Source of the DNA: Streptomyces thinghirensis | GTDB taxonomy: Bacteria > Actinomycetota > Actinomycetia > Streptomycetales > Streptomycetaceae | Direction of reading: 5' to 3' | NCBI GenBank assembly: GCA_021502835.1 | Contig: JAKFGP010000011.1 | Location: 72,476-136,475, forward strand | DNA: 64,000 nt | Part shown: in pieces, positions 9,983 to 19,804 of the stretch | Position numbering within the stretch: position 1 is the stretch's first letter | Layout: every line of letters begins with the position of its first letter | Translations under genes and position numbers: made by a program | The notes under the pieces: generated by a model | Seen by the model: only the letters and a program-made list of their open reading frames with translations | The model's database searches: none | What the model was told of the DNA's origin: nothing

Positions 9983-10649
9983 GTGACTGATCCGGCAGTG
10001 ACAGCGCCCCGCGGCCGCGGGGCCGGTGCCTGGCCCCTGATCCACGCCGAGCGAGCCGCGTTGGCGGCCGATCTCGGGGACATGGCCGACGAGCGCTGGG
10101 AAACGCCGTCGCTCTGCGCGGGACTGACGGTGCGTGAGGTGCTCGCCCATCTCACCGCGGGCGCGAGCCTCAACACCGTGCGCTGGATGGCGGGGGTGAT
10201 CCGTTGCCGGTTCGATTTCGACAAGCAGGTGGCCATGCGGCTGGCCGAGCAGTTGGGCGCGACCCCTGGCCGAGACCCTCGAGCGCTTCCGGCGCGTCGT
10301 CCCCCGAGCACCACCAAGCCTCCCTGCCCGCCCTGGCCATGCTGGGCGAGACGGTCGTGCACGGAGAGGACATCCGGCGTCCGCTGGGCATCCGCCGCGA
10401 CCACCCGGTCGAGGTTGTCACCCGGGTGGCACGAGTACTACCGGGGATCGGATCTAGTGGTCCTCGCCAAGGGCGCGTCGACGGGCTGCGGCTCGTCGCG
10501 GACGACGCCCCTTCACGACCGGCTCGGGGCCGCTCGTATCCGGCCCCACCCTGTCCCTGGTGATGGCCATGACCGGCCGCGCGACGTACTGCGACGAACT
10601 CGACGGCGACGGAGCGGAGTTGTTCCGCAGTCGCTGCGAGACGGTGTAA
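9983..10649 (+). CDS. Maleylpyruvate-isomerase/DinB-type mycothiol-dependent protein
   Basis: I prefer GTG 9983 (VTDPAVTAPRGRG), which has GGGAG upstream. The N-terminus has WPLIHAERAALAADLGDM, then WETPSLCAGLTVREVLAHLTAG, where the W-x-x-PSLC-x-G-x-x-V-R-x-x-L-x-H pattern is the hallmark of the mycothiol-dependent DinB-like family and includes a metal-ligand histidine. The central HGEDIRRPLGI supplies a second metal-ligand region. The C-terminus has DGLRLVADD and SLVMAMTGRATYCDELDGDG. Frame changes lie near 10262, 10310, 10430 and 10500. Presence of mshA in the same window is consistent with mycothiol use. The substrate is unknown. Confidence 0.75.
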
Positions 10650-10694
10650 CCTCGCGCCCGGAGGTGCACGTTCCGAGACCCGGAGGCACACTAT

Positions 10695-10712
10695 TGCAAG
10701 CGCATGCTTGCA
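10695..10712. promoter_or_regulatory. Palindrome upstream of the XRE regulator gene
   Basis: TGCAAGC-GCAT-GCTTGCA has 7-bp perfect arms and a self-complementary centre, so the whole 18 bp is a palindrome. It lies 30 bp before the XRE start codon, placing it over the core promoter, as expected for an autoregulatory operator. Confidence 0.5.
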
Positions 10713-10742
10713 GTAGTTAGCGGTGTGGTGCATCGTAGAGGC

Positions 10743-11224
10743 ATGGCATCGCTCAACCATCGGCAATCTCGGTGAGTACCTGCGCGAGCAGCGGCGCAAC
10801 GCGCAGCTGTCGCTGCGGCAGCTCGCCGATGCCGCGGGCGTGTCCAATCCCTACCTGAGCCAGATCGAGCGCGGGCTGCGCAAGCCGAGCGCGGAGGTGC
10901 GTCAGCAGGTCGCCAAGGCGCTGCGGATCTCCGCCGAGACGCTGTACGTGCGCGCGGGGATCCTCGACGCGGAGCGCGACCGGGACGACGTGGAGACGCG
11001 TGCGGAGGTCGTCCTCGCCGATCCCTCGCTGAACGAGCGGCAGAAGCAGGTGCTGCTCCAGATCTACGAGTCCTTCCGCAAGGAGAACGGATTCGGCAAC
11101 GACGCCGACGACGAGGTGCCGGCTCGAGGACGCGACGGCGGGCGACGCCGCCGAAGGCGGGGCCTACATACCGGGCCTCGGCCCCCGTACGACCGGCGGC
11201 AGTAACGCCGGCCCAGCCGGCTGA
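10743..11224 (+). CDS. XRE-family helix-turn-helix regulator
   Basis: ATG 10743 encodes MASLN; one surplus base near 10757 must be ignored to join it to IGNLGEYLREQRRNAQLSLR. The XRE domain then reads LRQLADAAGVSNPYLSQIER, GLRKPSAEVRQQVAKALRIS, followed by a helical tail (AETLYVRAGILDAERDRDDV, LNERQKQVLLQIYESFRKEN). A frame change near 11118 gives the acidic C-terminus EDATAGDAAEGGAYIPGLGP, ending at TGA 11224; without it an unlikely arginine-rich tail is read. It is a conserved actinobacterial XRE protein. The regulon is unknown; the palindrome upstream suggests autoregulation. Confidence 0.82.
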
Positions 11225-11312
11225 ACGGCCGGATGAGCGGGAACGAGTAGCCGGCCGGGCGCGGGACCACCACAAAACCCTCAGCCGAACGCAATACCGG
11301 AGGACCATCACC

Positions 11313-11935
11313 ATGGCCATCACCGACGACCTGCGCAAGACCTTCAGCGACCCCACCCCGCTCTACTTCGCCGCAAGGGCACCGCCAGGCCTGGCCTTCC
11401 AGCAGGCCAAGAAGGTGCCGGTGCTCGTGGAGCAGCTGCACGCGCCGAGGCGCCGTCCCGTATCGAGGCCGTGCGCAACACCGACCCGAAGGCCGTCCGG
11501 GAGAAGGCGACGGCCCGTGTCAAGGAGACCCAGGGGACCCTCCAGGCCAAGGCCAACGAGCTCTTCGGCTCCCTCGACACCGACCTCAAGAAGCTCGGCG
11601 AGAGCGCCCAGGACCCTCGCGCTGCGTTCGGTCGGCGTCGCCGCCGAGTACCGCCTAGAGCCCGGGAGACCTACGAGAAGGTCGCCGAGCGCGGCGAGCA
11701 CGCGGTCCGCACCTGGCGCGGCCAGGCCGCCGACGGCATCGAGGACATCGCCGAGGAGGTGGAGGAGTTCGCCGTGGCCGTCGAGCCGGCCAAGCCCGCC
11801 AAGTCCGAGCCGGTCGAGGTCACGGAGGACAAGGCCGCCGCGGCGAAGGCCCCGCCCCGCGCAAGGCCTCCGGCCAAGAAGAGCACCAACGGCACCGCGA
11901 AGAAGACGACGCCGCCCGCCAGTAACCGGCGACGG
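11313..11935 (+). CDS. HBHA-like (heparin-binding haemagglutinin-type) helical protein
   Basis: ATG 11313 follows GGAGGA at 11299. The protein starts MAITDDLRKTFSDPTPLYFA and has a long amphipathic coiled-coil body (FQQAKKVPVLVEQLHAEAPS, EAVRNTDPKAVREKATARVK, LFGSLDTDLKKLGE, YEKVAERGEHAVRTWRGQAA) and a lysine/alanine/threonine-rich tail (PPAKKSTNGTAKKTTP). That layout (N-terminal signature, coiled coil, basic tail) is that of mycobacterial HBHA and its Streptomyces homologues. Frame changes lie near 11370, 11445, 11620, 11660 and 11870. The function in a saprophyte is unclear; roles in envelope or polar membrane organisation have been proposed for homologues. Confidence 0.72.
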
Positions 11936-12047
11936 GTACGCGCGGGGTACGGTACGCGCCGGGCACCCTTGGGGTGTCCGGCCCGTTCTCCAGGTACCCG
12001 GTGACCGCGTAGAGACGATCCGAGTCTGGTGGTGGACGTTAGTGCTG

Positions 12048-12381
12048 ATGCAGGGGTTCGCAGGCTTCATGGCTTGCTGAGCATCGCCCTGATCCTTTTC
12101 AGCGGCTTCGCGTTGGTCGACGCCGCCGTGCGCCGTAGGACGCCTACCGCGCGGCGGACAGAAGACCAAGCCGTTCTGGCTGATCATCCTCGGGATCGCC
12201 TTCGTGGTGAACCTGATCTTCAACATCCTGTCGTTCCTGCCGATCATCGGGCTCATCGCGACGATCGTGTGGCGTGGTCGACGTACGCCCTGCGCTGCGC
12301 GGCCTGCCGGGCGGCGGCCGCGGCAGCCGCCGCGGCTCCAGCAGCGACGGCTCCTCCGGCCCGTACAACGGCGGACGCTGA
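12048..12381 (+). CDS. DUF2516-family small membrane protein
   Basis: Start ATG 12048: MQGFAGFMA, then after frame correction LLSIALILFSGFALVDAAVR, a basic loop (YRAADKKTKPFW), a second helix LIILGIAFVVNLIFNILSF and a third LPIIGLIATIVWLVDVRPAL, ending with a Gly/Ser tail (SSSDGSSGPYNGG). Frame changes occur near 12075, 12140 and 12275. The fold and the KKTKPFW loop match DUF2516 proteins, conserved in actinobacteria and of unknown function. Confidence 0.78.
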
Positions 12382-12390
12382 AGCGCCTCG

Positions 12391-12426
12391 CGCCCCAAGG
12401 GAGCGCGGGGAACTGCACGACCAGCC
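12391..12426. repeat. Dispersed Streptomyces-type intergenic repeat
   Basis: The stretch CGCCCCAAGGGAGCGCGGGG followed by AACTGCACGACCAGCC closely matches, from memory, a sequence found very often between genes in Streptomyces genomes. Here it sits just past the DUF2516 stop. Its function is unknown; it is often near gene 3' ends and may act as a terminator-like element. Confidence 0.5.
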
Positions 12427-12538
12427 TGTCAACGAACCGCCAAGCGGGGCGCGACGGCCATCCGTACGGCGATCGACCCGTACCGGCGAGCATACAGCGC
12501 CGCGCTCAATCCGTACGCGGGCGTCGCCTCCGCCCCGC

Positions 12539-13960
12539 TCAGGCCGTCCGGTCCAGCAGGACCACTGCCACGTCGTCCGCCAGTTCGCCGCCGTTCAGCT
12601 CGCGGACCTCGTTGACCGGTCGCCCGCAGCAACTGCTCACCCCTGCAGCCCCTCGGCGAACCGACGGCGGACCATCTCCACCATGCCGTCCTGGCCGAGC
12701 CGCTCCCGCGGCCCTCGCCGACGTGGCCCTCGATCAGGCCGTCGGTGTAGAGCATCAGGCTCCACTCGGCACCCAGTTCCACCTGCGTCCGCGCGGCGCG
12801 CGCCCGGCAGCAGTCCCAGCGCCGGGGCCGTTGTTGTCGTAGGGCAGCAGCCGCGCGGGCGTGCCCGGACCGGCGACCAGGGGTGACGGGTGCCCGGCCA
12901 GGCACAGGCCGGCGCGGCGGCCGTCCGGGGCTATGTCCACGGCGCACAGGGTCGCGAAGATCTCGTCGTCCGAGGCGCTCGTGCTCCAGCACCTGCTGGA
13001 GCGTGCCGAGCAGCTCGTCGCCGCAGAGACCGGCCAAGGTCAGCGCGCGCCAGGCGATCCGCAGCTCCACGCCGAGCGCGGCCTCGTCCGGGCCGTGCCC
13101 GCAGACGTCGCCGATCATGGCGTGCACGGTGCCGTCCGGGGTGCGGACGACGTCGTAGAAGTCGCCGCCGAGCAGGGCACGCGAGCGGCCCGGGCGGTAG
13201 CGGGCGGCGAAGCGCAGCGAGGAGCCGGCCAGCAGCGGGGTCGGCAGCAGGCCGCGCTCCAGACGGCGGTTCTCCTGGGCGCGCAGCCGGCCCTCGGCCA
13301 GGCGCCGCTCCGCCGAGTCGGACCGCTTGCGCTCGACGGCGTAGCGGATCGCCCGGCTCAGCAGCCGGCCGTCGAGCTCGTCGCGGAACAGGTAGTCCTG
13401 GGCGCCGACCGCCACGGCCTCCGCGCCGCGCTCGGCGTCGCTGGAGGAGGTGAGCGCGAGCACGGCGTGCCGGGGCGCGAGCTCCAGCACGTGCCTGAGC
13501 ACGGCCAGCTCGTCGTCCCCGCTCCCGTCACCGTCCCCGTTGCCGTCGGCGCTCGCGCGGGCCGGGGCGGGCGCCGACAGGGCGAGGTCCAGCAGGATGC
13601 ACTGGACGTCGTCGGTCAGCAGCCGCTCGGCCTCGGTGAGGTTGCGGGCCGTGCGCACGCGGATCGGCTTGCCGGACTGGTCGAGCAGGTCGGGCACGAT
13701 CGGCGAGCCGCCCGGATCGTCCTCGATCAGCAGCAGCGTCAGGTTGGTGGGGAACGGTGCTCCCGTGCTGGTCCGTGGTCTCGTTCGTGGTCTTCTCGCG
13801 CTCTCTCCGTGGGGTTCTCTCGCCGGGTGGTGGGGTTTTCGGCCGGGTTCGTCCCGGGCGGGGCCTGTTCCTTGGAAGGGCCGCTGTCCGGGGACACGGC
13901 GGGCGCCTGACCACACTCCGCGGCCGGGATCGCCCTCTGCCGCGGTACGGGTACGGGCAT
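12539..13960 (-). CDS. Response-regulator receiver fused to SpoIIE-type PP2C phosphatase
   Basis: Start ATG 13960, preceded by a GGAAGGAA ribosome binding site. After a Pro/Glu-rich leader, a receiver domain begins LTLLLIEDDPGGSPIVPDL (acidic pocket EDD), with the phosphoacceptor region DVQCILLDLALS and LALTSSSDAERG. A short coiled coil (ERRLAEGRLRAQENRRLERG) links to a PP2C/SpoIIE domain: LLGGDFYDVVRTPDG (metal-binding GGDFYD), MIGDVCGHGPDEAALG (GDVxGHG), GLCLAGHPSPLV, LMLYTDGLIEG and DDVAVVLLDRTA at the end. Frame changes lie near 13745, 12985, 12800 and in the last 120 bp. Such proteins dephosphorylate anti-sigma-factor antagonists in partner-switching systems. No anti-sigma partner gene is adjacent. 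Confidence 0.82.
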
Positions 13961-14229
13961 CGTCTTGGTTTCCTTCCCTCCCCCGAGGGCATGGCGGGGC
14001 GAGGGACCTCGACCCACCGACGGGACCATAGCGGGTGACGGTGCCGCTGCGGAATGGTCCAGAACACGCCGGTCGGCCCTCGGCCACTGTCATATGCCGC
14101 GTTCCGTACCGCAGTTGGACACGTCGACCGGGGGCCGGGGATGACGAACGTCACGCGGGGTGGGGGCGCCGGGCGTGGACTGGGTCACGTGGCCCGTTTC
14201 ACCGCCCGGCGCGAGGGGCGTGGCCCGCG

Positions 14230-15354
14230 TCACTCCTGGGGTGTCGCGCCCGTGCCCGCGCCCGTGTCCGGACGTACGACGCCGAGGATCGGCATCGTGC
14301 CCGCCCCCGCGATCGTGATCGAGCGTCCCGGCCGCGGGGCGTGCACGACGGAGCCGTCGCCGACGTACATGCCGACGTGGCTGGCGTCGTCGAAGTAGAT
14401 GATCAGGTCGCCGGGACGCATGTCCTTGATGTCGACGCGCTCGAGCTGCTTCCACTGCTGCTGCGAGGTGCGCGGTATCGACTGTCCCCGCCGCCACCCA
14501 GGCCTGTGAGGTCAGACCGGAGCAGTCGTAGGCCTTCGGGCCCTCGGCGCCCCACTGGTACGGCTTTCCGATCTGGGCGGTGGCGTACTCGACGGCCTTC
14601 CTGCCCCGCTCGGTCGCCTCGGTGTCGAGGTCCTTGAGGATGCCGGAGTCGAGCCAGGCGGTCTGGGCCCTGGCCTGGGCCTCCCGCTCCAGCCGGGCGA
14701 GGCGCTCCTTCTCCCTCCTTCTCCAGCTCGGACTCCAGCTTCTCGGCCGCCGCGATCTGCTTCTCGATCTTCTTCTGAGCGGTGGCCTTGGCCTTGCGGT
14801 TCGCCTCCAGCTTCTTGAACTGGGCGGAGGCGTCCGCCGCGTAGGCCTTCAGGTCCTCCTGGGCGCGCGTCATCTCGCCGAGCAGGCCCTTGGTCGCGCG
14901 CTGGCCCTGGTTGACCCGGCCGGTGCCGTCGAGGAAGTCCTCGGGGTCGTCGCTCAGCAGCAGCTTGGCCTCGTCGGGCAGGCCGCCGGTGCGGTACTGG
15001 GAGCGGGCCGCGGCGCCCTTGCCGCGGTCCTTCAGTCCGTCGAGCTTCTCCTGGCCCTTGACGATCTTCTTGGCCAGTTCGACGATCTCGGCGGACTGCT
15101 TGTCCGCCTTCTCCTCGGCGGCGTTGTACTCGTCCGTGGCGGAGGCCGCCGCGCGGTAGAGCTTGTCGAGCTTCTCGCGTACGGCCTCCAGGTCCTTGCC
15201 GGGTGTGGCGGCCGGGGACGGTGCGGCGCTCAGGGTGCCGGGTGAGGGTGTGGGCCCGGGATCCGCGAACGCCGTGCCCGGTGCCGCGAGCACGGTGACC
15301 GCGCAGACCACGGTCACGGCTAGTGGTCATCAAGCCATGCTTCCCCGTACGCAT
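14230..15354 (-). CDS. Secreted NlpC/P60 (C40) peptidoglycan hydrolase
   Basis: From ATG 15354, MRTGKHGLMTT leads (after a base correction near 15323) into the hydrophobic core VTVVCAVTVLAAPGTAFA and a probable cleavage before DPGPTPSP: a signal peptide. A long coiled coil follows (DLEAVREKLDKLYRAAASA, EIVELAKKIVKGQEKLDGLK, AEKLESELEKE). The C-terminal catalytic domain has AVEYATAQIGKPYQWGAEGP, the catalytic cysteine in YDCSGLTSQAW, DMRPGDLIIYF, the catalytic histidine in ASHVGMYVG and VVHAPRPGRSI. Frame changes are near 14718 and 14490. It is a RipA/CwlO-type endopeptidase that acts outside the membrane on the wall, with the coiled coil likely regulatory. Confidence 0.88.
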
Positions 15355-15555
15355 ACCTCGCCCCCAAACTGATTAACCATCAGTAACATAGGTCGCCTGG
15401 GGGATCGTGCCATGCCGGCGTGGAAAGCGACAGAGGTCGTGCTTCCCTCCCGCTTCCCCCTTCTGCCGCGCGGTACGACGATTCCCCCGCTGTGTGACGA
15501 ACGCCGCACCGAGATCGTTCCCGGCACACCCGCGGCCCCGCCCGTGCCCGCGAGT

Positions 15556-16370
15556 TCACGCGCGGGGCGCCAACGCCTCCACCGCACCGTCACTTCGCCC
15601 TGCCGCCACCGCACCGGCCCGTCCGTCACCGGCCAGTCGGCCGTCAGGTCCCGCACGGTCCGCATCCAGCGCTGGCGGGCGCCGTAGGAGGCGTAGGGCG
15701 CGGCGGCGGCCCAGGCGCGGTCGAAGTCGCGCAGGAAGGCGTGCACCGGCTCGCCGGGGACGTTGCGGTGGATCAGCGCCTTCGGCAGCCGTTCCGCCAG
15801 GTCGGAGGGGCGGTCCAGGGGCCCAGCCGGGTCGCGAAGGTGACCGTGCGCGGCCCTCGGGGCCGAGCGCCACCCACACGTGCCGGCGCCCGATCTCGTC
15901 GCAGGTACCCTCGACCAGGAGCCCGCCGCCGGAGTGCCCCCGACGCCAGGCGCGAGCCGCGCCGCACAGCCGCTGCCAGACACGGCGGCCACCTCGTCCT
16001 CATCGTACTGGCGCAGCACGTTCGCCGCGCGGATCAGCAGCGGGGGCCGGCGCGCGGGGACCTCGAAGCCGCCGTGCCGGAAGGCGAGCCCCGCGCGCGC
16101 GTACGGCTCGGCCGCCGCCACCCGCGCCGGGTCGATCTCGACGCCCACCACGCGCGCGTGCGGGGCGACCGTGCGCAGGCGGTGCAGCAGCTCGACGGCC
16201 GTCCAGGGGGCCGCGCCGTAGCCGAGGTCGACGGCGACGGGATCGGCGGCGCGGCGCAGCTCGGCCCCGTGGGTGGCCGCGATCCAGCGGTCCATGCGGC
16301 GCAGCCAGTTCGGATTCGTCGTCCCGCGCGTGACGGTGCCCACAGGGCGGGGGGTGGCGCGGGAGGGCAT
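15556..16370 (-). CDS. Class I SAM-dependent methyltransferase
   Basis: From ATG 16370: MPSRATPRPVGTVTRGTTNP, RRMDRWIAATHGAELRRAAD, then SAM motif I VAVDLGYGAAPWTAVELLHR, the acidic motif RVVGVEIDPARVAAAEPYAR, and LAFRHGGFEVP. The later part has LLIRAANVLRQYDEDEVAAV, PKALIHRNVPGEPVHAFLRD and RDLTADWPVTDGPV, a C-terminus characteristic of a conserved actinobacterial family next to mshA. Frame changes lie near 16000, 15885 and 15825. The stop is uncertain: one more single-base shift gives a stop at 15556, while the uncorrected frame would run to 15330 into the NlpC gene start. Substrate unknown. Confidence 0.72.
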
Positions 16371-16559
16371 GCGTACGAGGGTATGCGGCTCGGCCCGCTC
16401 TCTTTGACGCAATCAGCGCTCGAACGGTTGAGCGACCAGCGGTAATGATTCGGCAAAGGTCGGGAAACCGGAAATGGAGCACCGCCATCCGGTGTTTCCA
16501 CCCCTTGGAGGGCGGCGCGTGTCCTCCGACCGGCATGCCCGCAGCGAGGAGGACGGCTC

Positions 16560-17936
16560 GTGAGCCAGTACGTCAGCAGGCTCGGGCGTCGTTCACCGGC
16601 GGCCTCCCGCGGCTCCGGTTGCTGCGCAGGCCCCGCCGTCGTCGCCATGCTCTCCGTGCACACCTCGCCGCTCCACCAGCCCGGCACCGGCGACGCCGGC
16701 AGCATGAACGTCTACATCGTCGAGCTGGCGCAGCGCCTCGCCGCGATCAACATCGAGGTCGAGATCTTCACGCGCGCGACCACCGCCGCGCTCCGCCCAC
16801 CGTCGAACTGGCCCCGGGCGTCCTCGTCCGCCACGTCGACGCCGGACCGTACGAGGGCCTGGCCAAGGAAGAGCTGCCGGCCCAGCTGTGCGCCTTCACC
16901 GCACGGCGTCATGCAGGCCTGGGCGGGCCACCGCCCCGGCTACTACGACCTGGTCCACTCCCACTACTGGCTCTCCGGCCACGTCGGCTGGCTCGCCGCC
17001 CAGCGCTGGGGCGCCCCCTGGTGCACGCCATGCACACCATGGCCAAGGTCAAGAACGCCAACCTGGCCGACGGCGACACCCCCGAACCGGCCGCCCGCGT
17101 CATCGGCGAGACGCAGATCGTCGCCGCCTCCGACCGCCTGATCGCCAACACCGCCGAGGAGGCCGACGAGCTGGTCCGGCACTACGCCGCCGACCCGGCC
17201 AAGGTCGCCGTCGTCCACCCCGGCGTGAACCTCGAACGCTTCCGCGCCCCTTCCCCAAGGGCTCCGACCCGGGCCCCGGGGACGTCACGTCCGCCCGCGC
17301 CGCCGCCCGCGCCCGCCTCGGCCTGCCGCAGGACGCGCTGATCCCGCTCTTCGCCGGCCGCATACAGCCGCTGAAGGCGCCCGACGTACTGCTGCGCGCC
17401 GTGGCCGTACTCCTCGACGAACGCCCGGACCTGCGCTCCCCGCATCGTCGTCCCCGTCGTCGGCGGCCCCAGCGGCAGCGGCCTCGCCAAGCCGGAGGGG
17501 CTGCAGAAACTCGCCGCGCGGCTCGGCATCGCCGACGTCGGTACGGTTCCGCCCGCCCGTCGGGCAGGAGCAGCTCGCCGACTGGTTCCGGGCCGCGTCC
17601 GTGCTGGTCATGCCGTCCTACAGCGAGTCCTTCGGCCTGGTCGCCATAGAGGCCCAGGCGGCCGGTACGCCGGTGCTCGCCGCCGCGGTCGGCGGCCTCC
17701 CGGTCGCCGTGCGCGACGGGCACACCGGCCGCCTCGTCCAAGGCCACGATCCCGCCGCGTACGCGCGCGTGCTGCGCGATTTCGCCGACAACCCGGAGCT
17801 GACGCCCCGGATGGGCGACGCCGCCGCCCGGCATGCCCAGTCCTTCGGCTGGGACAGCGCCGCCGCCGCGACGGCCGACGCCTACACGGCCGCGATCCAC
17901 TCCCACCGCCGTCGCGTACGCTCCCACCATGGCTGA
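16560..17936 (+). CDS. mshA: MshA, D-inositol-3-phosphate glycosyltransferase (mycothiol step 1)
   Basis: Starts at GTG 16560 ([13 protein letters not shown]). Conserved GT4 blocks are in order: [20 protein letters not shown] and [13 protein letters not shown] (N-terminal domain with the GD-GGMN-type loop), [109 protein letters not shown], and the donor-binding motif [20 protein letters not shown]. It adds N-acetylglucosamine from UDP-GlcNAc to inositol-3-phosphate in the cytosol. Frame changes occur near 16620, 16800, 16905, 17020, 17250, 17440 and 17545. The YbjN-like gene starts inside its last codons. Confidence 0.9.
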
Positions 17937-18459
17937 GGCAGCACAGAAGGCAGCACAGGTCGTCGAGGACGTCCTGAAGGATGCCGAGCTGGAGTGGGAG
18001 AGCCGCGAGCCCGGCAACTACGTCGTGAAGCTCCCGGGGACCCGCAAGCTGTCGACGACCGTCTCCCTCCTCCTCGGCCGGCACTCCCTCTCCCTCAACG
18101 CTTTCGTCATCCGCCACCCCGACGAGAACGAACCCGCCGTCCACCGCTGGCTCCTGGAACGCAACCTCAAGCTCTACGGCGTCGGTTACGCCGTCGACCG
18201 CCTCGGCGACATCTACGTCACCGCGAAGCTCCCCCTCGCCACCGTCACCCCCGACGAGATCGACCGCCTCCTCGGCCAGGTCCTGGAAGCCGCCGACGGC
18301 GCCTTCAACACCCTGCTGGAGCTGGGCTTCGCGTCCGCCATCCGCAAGGAGCACGAGTGGCGGACCTCGCGCGGGGAGTCGACGCGGAACCTGGAGGCGT
18401 TCCAGCACCTGATCGAGCGCACCGACCGCACCGAGCGCACCGACCGCACCGAGGACTGA
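17929..18459 (+). CDS. YbjN-domain (type III chaperone-like) protein
   Basis: An intact 176-residue frame from ATG 17929, overlapping the mshA end by 8 bp, so the two are probably co-translated. Visible features are VEDVLKDAELEWESREPGNY, VVKLPGTRKLSTTVSLLLG, SLSLNAFVIRHPDENEPAVH, RWLLERNLKLYGVGYAVDRL, GDIYVTAKLPLATVTPDEID and RLLGQVLEAADGAFNTLLEL, the pattern of the YbjN/CesT-like fold. The C-terminus carries a short repeat (TDRTERTDRTED). The role is unknown; conservation beside mshA in streptomycetes is striking. Confidence 0.85.
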   Translation: MAEAAQKAAQVVEDVLKDAELEWESREPGNYVVKLPGTRKLSTTVSLLLGRHSLSLNAFVIRHPDENEPAVHRWLLERNLKLYGVGYAVDRLGDIYVTAKLPLATVTPDEIDRLLGQVLEAADGAFNTLLELGFASAIRKEHEWRTSRGESTRNLEAFQHLIERTDRTERTDRTED

Positions 18460-18469
18460 GCCCTCGCGC

Positions 18470-19277
18470 TCAGTGCCCGCTGGTGCGGTAGCGCCCCGGC
18501 GTGATCCCCACCAGCCGCTTGAAGTGCCGGGTCAGATGGGCCTGGTCGTAGAACCCGGTCGCGGCGGCCACGTCGGCCGGGCCGCTCCCCGCGAGCAGCA
18601 GCCGCCGGGCCCGGTCGACCCGCCGGGACATCAGGTACTGGTGCGGCGCGATGCCGTAGGCGCCGCTGAACGCCCGTACCAGGTGGGCCGGATGGGCGGC
18701 CACCCGCGCGGCCGCCTCCTCCAGGCCGATCCCCTGGACGACCCGCTCGTCGAGCAGCTCACGCAGCCGGCGGGCGAGGACGGGGTCCCGTCGGCGCACC
18801 GGGCCCCCCTCTCCCCGGGGCAGCAGATGCTCGTGCAGCCGCTCGCCGATCAGCGTCAGCCGGCTCTCCGCCTCCAGCTCGTCCCCGGGCAGGGGCGAGC
18901 GCGGAGTGCAGCTGCCCGACCCGCCGCCGCAGCACGGGATCACGCAGGTCGGGTCCGTCGACGGCCGGTCCGATCAGCTCGTCCCCCAGCCGGGAGGCGT
19001 CCAGGTACAGGACGCGCTTGCGGAAGCCGTCCGGGGTGGCGGGGGAGCCGTTGTGCGGCACGTGCGGCGGCAGCAGCGACACCGTGTCGTGCGGGGTGCC
19101 GTGCTCGTGCCGGTCCAGGTCGTACCGTACGGCCCCGTCGTCGACGATGAGCAGCGTCCACGCGTCGTGGACGTGCATCGGGTATGCGTACTCGGTGAAG
19201 TGGGCGTGGAAGACCTCGACGACGCCCGGGACGAGGGGTCGCCAGGCGGAGACGGTCCGCCGGTCCTGGTCGGCCAT
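18470..19277 (-). CDS. AraC-family regulator with cupin-type N-terminal domain
   Basis: From ATG 19277: WRPLVPGVVEVFHAHFTEYA, YPMHVHDAWTLLIVDDGAVR (cupin histidines), DTVSLLPPHVPHNGSPAT. The C-terminus has two helix-turn-helix units: LEEAAARVAAHPAHLVRAFS with YGIAPHQYLMSRRVDRARRL, and GPADVAAATGFYDQAHLTRH followed by FKRLVGITPGRYR, the classic AraC signature. A frame change is needed near 18895. It is divergent from the DUF2000 gene with a 48-bp spacer, suggesting it controls that gene. The likely ligand is a small molecule bound by the N-terminal barrel. Confidence 0.85.
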
Positions 19278-19325
19278 GCAAAAACGTACAAGACCCGGCC
19301 GCACGCCGACCGGCAGTCTCACCGT

Positions 19326-19779
19326 ATGAGCACGCACGACGCGGCCCCCGCGCCCTCCGACGCCCCCGTCCGCTTCGACACCAAGATCGCCGTCCTGCTC
19401 CGCGAGGACCTGGAGACCTGGCAGCGCCCTGAACGTCACCGCCTTCCTGGTCAGCGGCTTGGGCGCGCAGTTCCCCGAGGTGGTCGGGGAGCCGTACGAG
19501 GACGCCGACGCGGTCGGGTACCTGCCGATGTTCCGCCAGCCGGTACTGGTCTTCGAGGGCACCAAGGAGACGTTGACGAACGCCCACGCGCGCGTGCTCT
19601 CCCGTTCCCTGCCCCGGGCGCTCTTCACGTCCGACCTCTTCACCACGGGCAACGACCGCGACAACCGGGCGGCGGTACGGGCCGTGCCCACGGCCGGACT
19701 CGACCTGGTCGGCCTCGCGGTCTACGGCCCGAAGAACGCGGTGGACAAGGTGCTGAAGGGGGCGCGGATGCACCCGTGA
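19326..19779 (+). CDS. DUF2000-family protein
   Basis: ATG 19326 gives MSTHDAAPAPSDAPVRFDTK, IAVLLREDLETWQRLNVTAF (one frame change near 19430), LVSGLGAQFPEVVGEPYEDA, YLPMFRQPVLVFEGTKETLT, LFTTGNDRDNRAAVRAVPTA and LVGLAVYGPKNAVDKVLKGA. This is the DUF2000 pattern, a fold related to peptidyl-tRNA hydrolase 2 with no established function. It is divergent from the AraC regulator at 18470-19277, which probably governs it. Confidence 0.82.
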
Positions 19780-19804
19780 AGACGCGGGCGCCCGAAGGCG
19801 GCCG

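Noticed and set aside
15330..15555. Extension of the SAM methyltransferase to 15330
   Set aside because: It would run into the start of the NlpC/P60 gene, and the extra residues look non-coding; a single-base error explains the read-through.
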